Assembly: GCA_009774615.1 (NCBI GenBank)
Contig: VSOC01000153.1
Span: forward strand, 1 to 8,174
From: Lachnospiraceae bacterium
GTDB taxonomy: Bacteria; Bacillota; Clostridia; Lachnospirales; Lachnospiraceae
DNA: 8,174 bases
Direction of reading: 5' to 3'
The notes beneath the pieces were generated by a model, which made no database searches, was not told where the DNA came from, and saw only the letters and a program-made list of their open reading frames with translations. Below, in pieces: positions 1 through 5,857 of the stretch (position 1 is the first letter of the stretch; the number at the start of each line of letters is the position of its first letter). Made by a program: the position numbers and the translations under genes.

Positions 1-83
1 CACCTGATATTCATAGAACTGATAGTTTTTATGCAAAGCTCAACCATACCTATGAATGGTTTTCAGAACAGCCAATGAATTGA
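1..83 (+). CDS. 3' end of an unidentified upstream gene (partial)
   Basis: A frame open from the left edge (codons in register with base 3) ends at TGA 81-83. It reads as a plausible protein tail of 26 residues, rich in charged and aromatic residues (ending HTYEWFSEQPMN). The competing frame from base 1 to 78 is much more hydrophobic and less protein-like. I do not recognise the family, and too little is present to assign a function. It has the same orientation as the following dehydrogenase gene, 289 bases upstream of it. No convincing terminator follows the stop; a weak stem AACCAT/ATGGTT (42-61) lies inside the frame. Confidence 0.35.
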   Translation, partial: PDIHRTDSFYAKLNHTYEWFSEQPMN

Positions 84-200
84 TGGGAAATAAATAAAAT
101 GTATTATGGATAAAACTAGTTCAAATTTGCTCATTTATAGTATTATATATCTTGTAAAATTCCATAAAAAATTAAAAGATAGAATAAAACGTCACAAAAT

Positions 201-215
201 GTTATTTTAAATAAC
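201..215. promoter_or_regulatory. Upstream palindrome, candidate operator copy 1
   Basis: The 15-base sequence GTTATTTTAAATAAC has perfect 6-base inverted arms (GTTATT/AATAAC) around a 3-base centre. The identical sequence recurs at 340-354, and the identity extends to 21 bases (196-216 against 335-355). Centre-to-centre distance is 139 bases. I found no further copy in the window. Two-fold symmetry of this size is typical of sites bound by Cro/C1-family dimers, and the next gene encodes such a domain, so binding by that protein is a reasonable inference. A TAGAAT resembling a -10 hexamer sits just upstream at 180-185 but has no good -35 partner. Confidence 0.55.
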
Positions 216-281
216 ACAAAATCTGAAACCATTGCAGCACATCAAAGTGTAAAAACATTATATTTAAACATCTATTTCCTC

Positions 282-310
282 TTGCTTTTTCCTCCTCCAT
301 ATGCTATCCT
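282..310 (+). promoter_or_regulatory. Possible promoter for the HTH-dehydrogenase gene
   Basis: TTGCTT (282-287) and TATCCT (305-310) are separated by 17 bases, giving a weak sigma-A-like match (3/6 and 4/6). Transcription would begin near 317, so palindrome copy 2 (340-354) would lie in the untranslated leader. An alternative of similar quality is TTCAAT (320-325), a 16-base spacer and TATTTT (342-347); there the -10 element would lie inside palindrome 2 and a bound repressor would occlude it directly. The sequence alone does not separate these options. Apart from these elements and the two palindromes, the AT-rich spacer 84-372 shows nothing I can identify. Confidence 0.3.
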
Positions 311-339
311 ATCCCTGCCTTCAATTCAATTAGAAAAAT

Positions 340-354
340 GTTATTTTAAATAAC
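340..354. promoter_or_regulatory. Promoter-proximal palindrome, candidate operator copy 2
   Basis: This is the second exact copy of GTTATTTTAAATAAC. It ends 18 bases before the ATG at 373 and 6 bases before the ribosome binding site GAGCAGG (361-367). Its position, either overlapping a possible -10 element or immediately downstream of the start of transcription, is the classic place for a repressor operator. It could also form a short AU-rich hairpin in the mRNA next to the ribosome site, but six mostly A-U pairs would be weak, so a DNA site is the better reading. Confidence 0.55.
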
Positions 355-372
355 AAGAAAGAGCAGGTTTTC

Positions 373-1857
373 ATGAAAAAATTATCGCAAAAACGCCTTG
401 CCGAGCTTGTATTATTTTCGCGCAAGGCTAAAAAAATGACCCAGCAGCAGCTTTCCGATGCTACAGGAATTAACCGCACAATGTTGAGTCATTTAGAAAC
501 AGGGGAATACATTCCTTCGATCCCGCAGCTAGAAGCATTAAGCGAGATTCTCGAATTTGATTTAACTGAAGTTTTTCTCAGCCAAGACCCAACCGGCAGC
601 AATAAACTGGAAAAAGTATCACCGTTAAAGATTGCCGTTGCCGGAACCGGGTATGTTGGGCTTTCCATTTCTGTTTTGCTTGCCCAGCACAACCAGGTTA
701 CTGCTGTGGATATTCTTCCTGAAAAAGTGGATAAAATTAATAAAAGAATTTCACCCATCCAGGATGATTATATTGAAAAATACCTGGCAGAAAAAACACT
801 GCATCTTACGGCAACTCTGAATGGGGCTGAAGCATATCGCGATGCAGATTTTGTTGTAATTGCTGCCCCTACAAACTATGATTCCAAGAAAAATTATTTC
901 GATACCCGGGCTGTAGAGTCGGTTATTGAGCTTGTTCTTTCTGTAAATCCACAGGCAATTATGGTTATTAAATCTACAATTCCTGTTGGCTATACGAAAT
1001 CTGTTCGTGAAAAATATCATACGGAAAATATTATTTTCAGCCCTGAATTCCTGCGTGAATCCAAGGCGCTTTATGATAACCTTTATCCCAGCCGGATTAT
1101 TGTCGGTACAGATTTAGACAATCCACGTCTTGTCCTGGCAGCGCACCGGTTTGCTTCTTTGCTTCAGGAGGGGGCGATTAAAGACAGCATTGACACGTTG
1201 TTTATGGGATTTACCGAAGCAGAAGCCGTGAAGCTTTTTGCCAATACCTACCTTGCCCTGCGGGTATCTTATTTTAACGAATTAGACACCTATGCAGAAT
1301 CCAAAGGGCTGAACACAAAACAAATTATTGATGGTGTTTGCCTGGACCCGCGTATCGGCGCACATTATAATAATCCTTCGTTTGGCTATGGGGGTTATTG
1401 TCTGCCCAAAGATACCAAACAGCTTCTTGCCAACTATCAGGATGTGCCGGAAAACCTGATTGAAGCCATTGTCGAATCCAATCGTACACGTAAGGATTTT
1501 ATCGCTGACCGCGTACTGGATATTGCTGGAGCTTATGGAAATTCCGCTTCTTTTGATGCCCGCATGGAGAGAAAAGTCGTGGTTGGCGTGTACCGCCTGA
1601 CCATGAAATCCAATTCCGATAATTTTCGCCAATCTTCGATTCAGGGCATAATGAAACGGATTAAAGCCAAGGGAGCCACAGTGATTATTTATGAACCAAC
1701 GCTGAACAACGGTTCAACCTTTTTCGGTTCCATGGTCGTCAACGATTTAAACAGCTTTAAACAGCAATCGCAAGCCATAATTGCCAACCGCTATCACAAC
1801 TGCCTGGATGATGTTAAGGATAAAGTTTATACCCGGGACTTATTTGGAACCGATTAG
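373..1857 (+). CDS. UDP-glucose 6-dehydrogenase with N-terminal Cro/C1 helix-turn-helix domain
   Basis: The enzyme part should oxidise UDP-glucose to UDP-glucuronate with two NAD+, in the cytoplasm. Residues 86-494 closely follow Streptococcus HasB over its whole length: NAD-binding GTGYVG (91-96) followed by acidic D113, SPEFLRES (223-230) with E225, the central helix with K287 and N291, catalytic C343 in GYGGYCLPKD, and the C-terminal VYRL and KSNSDNFR segments. No catalytic residue looks lost. HasB is about 402 residues; this protein has 494. The extra N-terminus (about 8-69) is a typical HTH_3/XRE domain: a first helix, MTQQQLSDATG, recognition helix near NRTMLSHLE, then GEYIPS and two helices ending LTEVF. 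A linker of about 15 residues (70-85) joins the parts without a break in frame, and GAGCAGG (361-367) supports the ATG at 373. A 4-epimerase gene follows on the same strand. Two palindromes upstream suggest autoregulation (inference). The dehydrogenase call is near certain; the DNA-binding role is strongly suggested by the fold signature but unproven. Confidence 0.95.
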   Translation: MKKLSQKRLAELVLFSRKAKKMTQQQLSDATGINRTMLSHLETGEYIPSIPQLEALSEILEFDLTEVFLSQDPTGSNKLEKVSPLKIAVAGTGYVGLSISVLLAQHNQVTAVDILPEKVDKINKRISPIQDDYIEKYLAEKTLHLTATLNGAEAYRDADFVVIAAPTNYDSKKNYFDTRAVESVIELVLSVNPQAIMVIKSTIPVGYTKSVREKYHTENIIFSPEFLRESKALYDNLYPSRIIVGTDLDNPRLVLAAHRFASLLQEGAIKDSIDTLFMGFTEAEAVKLFANTYLALRVSYFNELDTYAESKGLNTKQIIDGVCLDPRIGAHYNNPSFGYGGYCLPKDTKQLLANYQDVPENLIEAIVESNRTRKDFIADRVLDIAGAYGNSASFDARMERKVVVGVYRLTMKSNSDNFRQSSIQGIMKRIKAKGATVIIYEPTLNNGSTFFGSMVVNDLNSFKQQSQAIIANRYHNCLDDVKDKVYTRDLFGTD

Positions 1858-1943
1858 TGCCGAAAAAATAAATAAACAGATGATAAGACAAGCTGGTTAT
1901 GCATAAGCAATAATGAAAAAAGAAAGGGGTAAATCGGTAAATT

Positions 1944-3047
1944 ATGGGAGAACAAAAGGAACAAATTCATCTGGCAGGGAAAACCGTTCTGGTAACAGGC
2001 GCGGCGGGCTTTATTGGAGCAAATCTCGTTATTCGGCTTCTTGAACGAGAAGAAGAAATAACCATTATTGGCATCGACAATATGAATGATTATTATGATG
2101 TAAAGCTTAAAGAATGGCGGCTGGAACAAATTCATAATGCTTCCGTATCCAATCCTCATCTCTGGAAATTTATCCGGGGAGATATTGCCAACAAAAAAAT
2201 TGTAGATGTTCTTTTTAAAACCTATCAGCCGGATATTGTGATAAACCTTGCAGCGCAGGCAGGTGTACGCTATTCCATCACGAATCCGGATGCCTATATC
2301 CAGTCAAATTTAATTGGATTTTATAATATCCTGGAAGCCTGCCGCCACTCCTATAATCAGGGAAAAGCAGGGGTAAAGCATTTCATTTATGCATCTTCTT
2401 CCTCCGTTTACGGTGGCAATGAAAAGGTTCCTTTCAGCACCGAGGACAAGGTAGATTATCCGGTTTCCCTGTATGCAGCAACGAAAAAATCCAACGAATT
2501 AATGGCACATGCTTATTCTAAGCTTTACAATATACCATCTACGGGGCTTCGCTTTTTTACCGTCTACGGTCCTGCCGGACGCCCGGACATGGCATATTTT
2601 GGATTTACCAATAAATTAAAAAATGGAGAAAATATCCAAATTTATAATTTCGGAAACTGTAAGCGGGATTTTACCTATGTGGACGATATTGTAGAGGGAG
2701 TAGTTCGGGTAATGCAGGCTGCGCCAGTGAAAAGAAATGGAGCGGATGGTCTGCCTCTCCCGCCTTATGCCGTATACAATATCGGCGGCGGTCACCCGGA
2801 AAATTTACTGGATTTTGTACAGATTTTAAGCGAAGAACTGATATTGGCAGAAGTTCTTCCTGCTGATTATGACTTTGAAGCACATAAGAAATTAGTACCT
2901 ATGCAGCAGGGAGATGTGCCGGTAACTTATGCAGATACAACGGCATTAGAACAGGATTTTGGCTATTGCCCGACAACCGATTTGCGTACGGGGCTGCGCA
3001 GATTTGCACAGTGGTATAAGGAATTTTATGGCGGCTGTGGTGCCTGA
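1944..3047 (+). CDS. UDP-glucuronate 4-epimerase (extended SDR family)
   Basis: It probably interconverts UDP-glucuronate and UDP-galacturonate through a 4-keto intermediate with tightly bound NAD, using the product of the gene before it. The Rossmann motif GAAGFIG (19-25) and D45 bind NAD. The catalytic set is the serine run 151-154 and YAATK (Y177, K181). Marks of the glucuronate epimerase subgroup rather than GalE are DNMNDYYDVKLKEWRL (45-60), GVRYSITNP (107-115) and RPDMAYFGF (213-221). Its 367 residues are somewhat above the usual 330-350, with about 12 extra at the N-terminus. Gap to the dehydrogenase stop is 86 bases with no terminator, so co-transcription is likely. The start is a little uncertain: an in-frame TAA at 1938-1940 excludes longer forms, but the nearest purine-rich ribosome site (AAAGGGG, 1923-1929) is 14 bases from the ATG, longer than usual. 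Epimerases acting on other UDP-sugar acids cannot be fully excluded. Confidence 0.88.
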   Translation: MGEQKEQIHLAGKTVLVTGAAGFIGANLVIRLLEREEEITIIGIDNMNDYYDVKLKEWRLEQIHNASVSNPHLWKFIRGDIANKKIVDVLFKTYQPDIVINLAAQAGVRYSITNPDAYIQSNLIGFYNILEACRHSYNQGKAGVKHFIYASSSSVYGGNEKVPFSTEDKVDYPVSLYAATKKSNELMAHAYSKLYNIPSTGLRFFTVYGPAGRPDMAYFGFTNKLKNGENIQIYNFGNCKRDFTYVDDIVEGVVRVMQAAPVKRNGADGLPLPPYAVYNIGGGHPENLLDFVQILSEELILAEVLPADYDFEAHKKLVPMQQGDVPVTYADTTALEQDFGYCPTTDLRTGLRRFAQWYKEFYGGCGA

Positions 3048-3061
3048 TTTTTGGAAATAGA

Positions 3062-3086
3062 AACAGTAAAATTGTTGTGTTTTTTT
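3062..3086 (+). terminator. Weak intrinsic terminator after the 4-epimerase gene
   Basis: A short stem AACAGT/ATTGTT (3062-3067 with 3071-3076, one G-U pair, loop AAA) is followed by GTG and a run of seven T at 3080-3086. The T run suits termination of the plus-strand operon 15 bases past its stop, but the stem is AT-rich and weak, so this call is tentative. Confidence 0.4.
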
Positions 3087-3116
3087 ATAAATTTATCATA
3101 AGCAGAGGATAAATAA

Positions 3117-3144
3117 TCTGCCTGACTTGCTGTTGTCAGGCAGA
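3117..3144 (-). terminator. Intrinsic terminator of the transglutaminase-like gene
   Basis: TCTGCCTGAC (3117-3126) and GTCAGGCAGA (3135-3144) form a perfect 10-base-pair stem with an 8-base loop. Read on the minus strand, it lies 32 bases after the stop at 3177 and is followed by TTATTTAT, a moderate U-rich tail. On the plus strand it is followed by A-rich sequence, so it should act mainly on the minus-strand transcript. As it sits between convergent genes, it may also block read-through from the plus strand to some extent. Confidence 0.7.
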
Positions 3145-3176
3145 AAAAATAAAAACTCTTATAATGCGTCAGCGTT

Positions 3177-4349
3177 TCAGCTCCCCCCCGCAGGTCCGGT
3201 GAAGCTACGGGGATAGGCTTCGTCGCTCAGTACCGGACCGTTGGTAAAATCCGTACCTCCGCCATAATATGACCGGTTATGTGCAGGGTGGTTTTCAAGA
3301 AATTCCTTTCTGTTAATCACCGTTTTACCGCCGACTAGAAGCCATTTTGTGAGATTCGCGCTATTATCATTTCTGTCATTATTGGTCACATCAACTGCAT
3401 ACCATTTACCGTCTTCCATCTGGATATAGTTCCATCTGTGTTTTGTATTCTCCGACACCCATCCGGTTACAGTGATGCAGGGAATACCAAGTTTATCGCA
3501 CAGCACCTTTAATGCGCTGGCATAGCCAGAACAAACCGGGCCGTCGACGCCAGTCAAACCTTCCAGAGCACTGATACATTCATAGGCATACCATGGACCA
3601 TCTCCGTCCTTTTTTACAGTAGTATTGTATTGATTGTTTTCTGCAAGCCATTTGTTAAGATAGTAGATTTGCATAAACCGGTTGGCTCCGGCAGGGATGG
3701 CAGCAAGTATCTTTTCGACGTTAGTATCGCGCCGAGCCATTGCCCCACGAATATCCCACTGACCGCCAGTACGGAAATCTGACCTTCTAATTTCATAGTA
3801 AGTTGTGTTTTCTGCATCAGGTTTGCTGTTATTTGCACATAGCGCAAGACAATAATACCTTGTGCCATTGCGGTTGAACTCTACACGATATACCCCTTTT
3901 ATCCAAAATACCTCCTGATGATCGAACTTGAACGCAGAAACTACCGTGCGGATACAGTTGGCAATATAATCCTTCGTATTCTGATCCGTTTCGTCGGTTT
4001 TGGTGGTAGTAACCAAAATAGCAGTATAACGGGTTGTGCTGACATCAGAAGAAGTAACCGTTCCGCGCATAAACTCACCCGGCATATCCGTGCGAATGTT
4101 ATCACCTTCCAGGTCATAATACTCGTCGTCAATAAGATAATCCTTATACCCATCGCCATCTGCCGCTTCTTCCAGCGTTTCATAAAGTGTAAGGGCGTAA
4201 TCGGGCAGCTCGACCCGGTCGATCCATCTCAGCTCGCTGGTCGGCTTCAAATCAACCCGTCCATTTTCTGCAGACGCCCGCGCCGTCCCCGGCAACAGAG
4301 CCAGTGACATGCACAGTATGAACAGAATCGATAACCACCGTTTTTTCAT
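3177..4349 (-). CDS. Secreted transglutaminase-like (papain-fold) domain protein
   Basis: This is an exported protein of 390 residues with a cysteine-protease or transglutaminase-type fold; substrate and reaction are unknown. Residues 1-27 are a classic signal peptide: MKKRW, a hydrophobic core (LSILFILCMSLALLP) and an ASA cleavage site after A27. No anchor, LPXTG motif or later membrane segment is visible. The transglutaminase-like domain lies at about 225-340, with catalytic Cys273 in GPVCSGYA, His304 in KHRWNYI and Asp320 in WYAVDVTNND. Residues 30-215 match nothing I recognise. The frame is open to an ATG at 4436, but that ATG has no ribosome site, would add 29 polar residues before the signal peptide, and overlaps a good promoter. 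The ATG at 4349 has GGGAG (4357-4361) at 7 bases. It has its own promoter and terminator, so it is a single-gene unit between two sugar-nucleotide operons. A run of seven G near the 3' end could shift the last residues. Roles in cell-wall or matrix remodelling are possible but only inferred. Confidence 0.82.
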   Translation of the reverse strand: MKKRWLSILFILCMSLALLPGTARASAENGRVDLKPTSELRWIDRVELPDYALTLYETLEEAADGDGYKDYLIDDEYYDLEGDNIRTDMPGEFMRGTVTSSDVSTTRYTAILVTTTKTDETDQNTKDYIANCIRTVVSAFKFDHQEVFWIKGVYRVEFNRNGTRYYCLALCANNSKPDAENTTYYEIRRSDFRTGGQWDIRGAMARRDTNVEKILAAIPAGANRFMQIYYLNKWLAENNQYNTTVKKDGDGPWYAYECISALEGLTGVDGPVCSGYASALKVLCDKLGIPCITVTGWVSENTKHRWNYIQMEDGKWYAVDVTNNDRNDNSANLTKWLLVGGKTVINRKEFLENHPAHNRSYYGGGTDFTNGPVLSDEAYPRSFTGPAGGS

Positions 4350-4356
4350 GAAACTT

Positions 4357-4361
4357 CTCCC
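4357..4361 (-). promoter_or_regulatory. Ribosome binding site that decides the transglutaminase-like start
   Basis: GGGAG on the minus strand lies 7 bases before the ATG at 4349. Neither upstream in-frame ATG (4436, or the one encoding MEKKND at 4382) has a comparable site. This places translation initiation at the signal peptide methionine. Confidence 0.75.
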
Positions 4362-4424
4362 GACATCATTTTTCTTTTCCATTTGTAATAGACTCCTGTC
4401 TGCTCCCATCGTGTTTCTATTTCG

Positions 4425-4453
4425 AGTATAGGTCATACAGGTGGGAATTACAA
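4425..4453 (-). promoter_or_regulatory. Sigma-A-type promoter of the transglutaminase-like gene
   Basis: On the minus strand TTGTAA (4453-4448) and TATACT (4430-4425) are 17 bases apart, matching the consensus at 4/6 and 5/6. A/T-rich sequence upstream (about 4460-4490) resembles an UP element. Transcription would start near 4418, giving a leader of about 70 bases before the ATG at 4349. It is the best promoter in the window and shows that this gene can be expressed independently of capG. Confidence 0.65.
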
Positions 4454-4501
4454 GACTTTATCTGGAATTTTATTATATTTTTGCGAATTAAACATAAACA
4501 G

Positions 4502-4521
4502 TCCTGCCGCTTTATGCAGGA
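4502..4521 (-). terminator. Possible intrinsic terminator downstream of capG
   Basis: TCCTGC and GCAGGA (4502-4507, 4516-4521) form a 6-base-pair stem with an 8-base loop. On the minus strand it is followed by CTGTTTATGTTT, a broken U-rich tail. It lies about 140 bases after the capG stop and just upstream of the next promoter, so it could end the capEFG transcript. The stem is short and the tail imperfect. Confidence 0.35.
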
Positions 4522-4614
4522 GATATCGTTTTAATTGGGATAAGTTATAGAAAAAAGAAAATTCAAGATGAGTTTTTCACCAAAAAGAATGTAGAGTAAG
4601 TGGTATGGATGACA

Positions 4615-4654
4615 GGATACTCTGTCTGGCAGGAAAAGACCAGGCAAAGTATCC
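4615..4654 (-). other. Long hairpin in the 3' untranslated region after capG
   Basis: GGATACT/AGTATCC (4615-4621 with 4648-4654) encloses TGTCTGG/CCAGGCA (4623-4629 with 4640-4646, one G-U pair), separated by one mismatched pair, with a 10-base loop. It begins 6 bases after the capG stop codon. No U tract follows on either strand, so it is not a standard intrinsic terminator. It could instead stabilise the 3' end of the operon mRNA or work with another factor. Confidence 0.45.
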
Positions 4655-4660
4655 GAAAGA

Positions 4661-5851
4661 TTAGTATTTTCTCCACACCATCCGATTTATAATTCCTGTA
4701 TAAGATTGTATGATTTTTACTGCTTTTGTACTGACATTTTCTTCTGTGTAGTCAGGTACAGGTATCCCATTGTCTTTTTGCGTATTCATTGATACAGCAG
4801 TTTCAACCGCTTGTAATAATCCAGACGCATCAATTCCTGCAAGAATAAAACACGCCTTATCCAATGCTTCAGGACGTTCTGTAGAGGTTCGTATACATAC
4901 TGCCGGAAACGGATGCCCGATACTGGTGAAAAAACTGCTTTCCTCCGGAAGTGTACCGGAATCGGAGATAACTGCAAAAGCATTCATCTGCAGGCAGTTA
5001 TAATCATGGAAGCCTAAGGGTTCATGCTGAATTACTCGGCGATTTAATGGAAAATCAGAAGCTTCCAATCGTTTACGGCTCCTTGGATGACAGGAATATA
5101 AGATAGGCATATCGTAGGTTTCTGCAATCCTATTAATGGCATGGAACAAGGAATAAAAATTCTTTTCGGTATCAATATTTTCTTCACGATGGGCGGATAA
5201 TAAGATATAATTTCTCTTTGTTAATCCGAGTTTTTCCAAAATTTTTGATGCCTGGATTTCATCAAGATTCTTATGTAATACTTCAGCCATCGGTGAACCT
5301 GTTACATAAATTCGTTCCTGGGGCAGTCCGCAGTCAATTAAATAGCGGCGTGCATGTTCCGAATATGCCATATTGACATCCGAAATAATATCTACAATTC
5401 GCCGGTTTGATTCTTCGGGAAGACACTCGTCCTTGCAGCGGTTTCCTGCCTCCATATGAAAAATAGGGATGTGGAGGCGCTTTGCTCCTATAACCGAAAG
5501 GCAGCTATTGGTATCTCCAAGCACTAATACCGCATCTGGTTTTATTTCTTCCATTAATTCATAGGATCTGGCAATAATATTTCCCATAGTTTCCCCGAGA
5601 TTTTTTCCAACTGCATTTAGATAAATTTCGGGATTATCCAAATGCAAGTCATGAAAAAAAATCTCATTTAAAGAATAATCATAATTTTGTCCGGTATGTG
5701 CAAGAATTGTATCAAAATAGGTTCTGCATTTTTTAATTACCTCAGATAAGCGGATAATTTCCGGACGAGTTCCGACAATGATCAAAAGTTTTAATTTGCC
5801 ATTATTGCAAAATGAAACATGGCTTTTATCTGCAAAAAAAATGCTTTCCAT
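4661..5851 (-). CDS. capG: UDP-N-acetyl-L-fucosamine synthase (C2 epimerase, CapG/FnlC/WbjD)
   Basis: It carries out the last step of UDP-L-FucNAc synthesis: C2 epimerisation of UDP-2-acetamido-2,6-dideoxy-L-talose. The fold is that of non-hydrolysing UDP-GlcNAc 2-epimerases (WecB family, GT-B-like). Matching residues are VGTRPEIIRL (26-35), D113 in LGDTNS, E134 in HMEAGNR, E146 in PEESNRR, H221 in SAHREEN, the UDP-binding SDSGTLPEES (296-305) and RTSTERPE (321-328). The segments HMEAGNRC, SAHREENID, RTSTERPE and KIIQSY match Staphylococcus CapG rather than WecB, as does the operon context, which favours FucNAc over ManNAc. At 396 residues it exceeds the usual 370-380 because of an 18-residue N-terminal leader before KLKLLIIVG. 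The start is supported by AAGGAG (5861-5866), which abuts the capF stop, 9 bases from the ATG. Gap to capF is 6 bases. Confidence 0.93.
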   Translation of the reverse strand: MESIFFADKSHVSFCNNGKLKLLIIVGTRPEIIRLSEVIKKCRTYFDTILAHTGQNYDYSLNEIFFHDLHLDNPEIYLNAVGKNLGETMGNIIARSYELMEEIKPDAVLVLGDTNSCLSVIGAKRLHIPIFHMEAGNRCKDECLPEESNRRIVDIISDVNMAYSEHARRYLIDCGLPQERIYVTGSPMAEVLHKNLDEIQASKILEKLGLTKRNYILLSAHREENIDTEKNFYSLFHAINRIAETYDMPILYSCHPRSRKRLEASDFPLNRRVIQHEPLGFHDYNCLQMNAFAVISDSGTLPEESSFFTSIGHPFPAVCIRTSTERPEALDKACFILAGIDASGLLQAVETAVSMNTQKDNGIPVPDYTEENVSTKAVKIIQSYTGIINRMVWRKY

Positions 5852-5857
5852 GACAAT

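Noticed and set aside
1..78. Open frame from base 1 to a TGA at 76-78 as the upstream gene tail
   Set aside because: Its hydrophobic, low-complexity translation is less protein-like than the overlapping frame ending at 83.
196..355. Repeat pair read as a minimal CRISPR or insertion-sequence terminal repeat
   Set aside because: There are only two copies, palindromic and in direct orientation, with no further spacers, no cas genes and no transposase between them.
1897..1906. Perfect 10-base palindrome TTATGCATAA between dehydrogenase and epimerase
   Set aside because: It is short, AT-rich and single copy, unlike the GTTATT..AATAAC sites; chance is a sufficient explanation.
1913..2044. Small open frame starting at ATG 1913 overlapping the 4-epimerase start
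   Set aside because: It runs out of frame through the conserved NAD-binding region, is basic and low in complexity, and has no ribosome site.
3918..4307. 129-codon frame on the plus strand opposite the transglutaminase-like gene
   Set aside because: It is antisense to clear domain-bearing coding sequence and shows no recognisable protein features.
4350..4436. In-frame ATG at 4436 giving a 419-residue version of the transglutaminase-like protein
   Set aside because: There is no ribosome site before it, it places 29 polar residues ahead of a textbook signal peptide, and a well-matched promoter begins in the same stretch.
4661..5851. Assignment of the 2-epimerase as WecB (UDP-ManNAc synthesis)
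   Set aside because: The conserved segments and the adjacency to capE and capF fit the FucNAc branch better; no ManNAcA dehydrogenase is adjacent.
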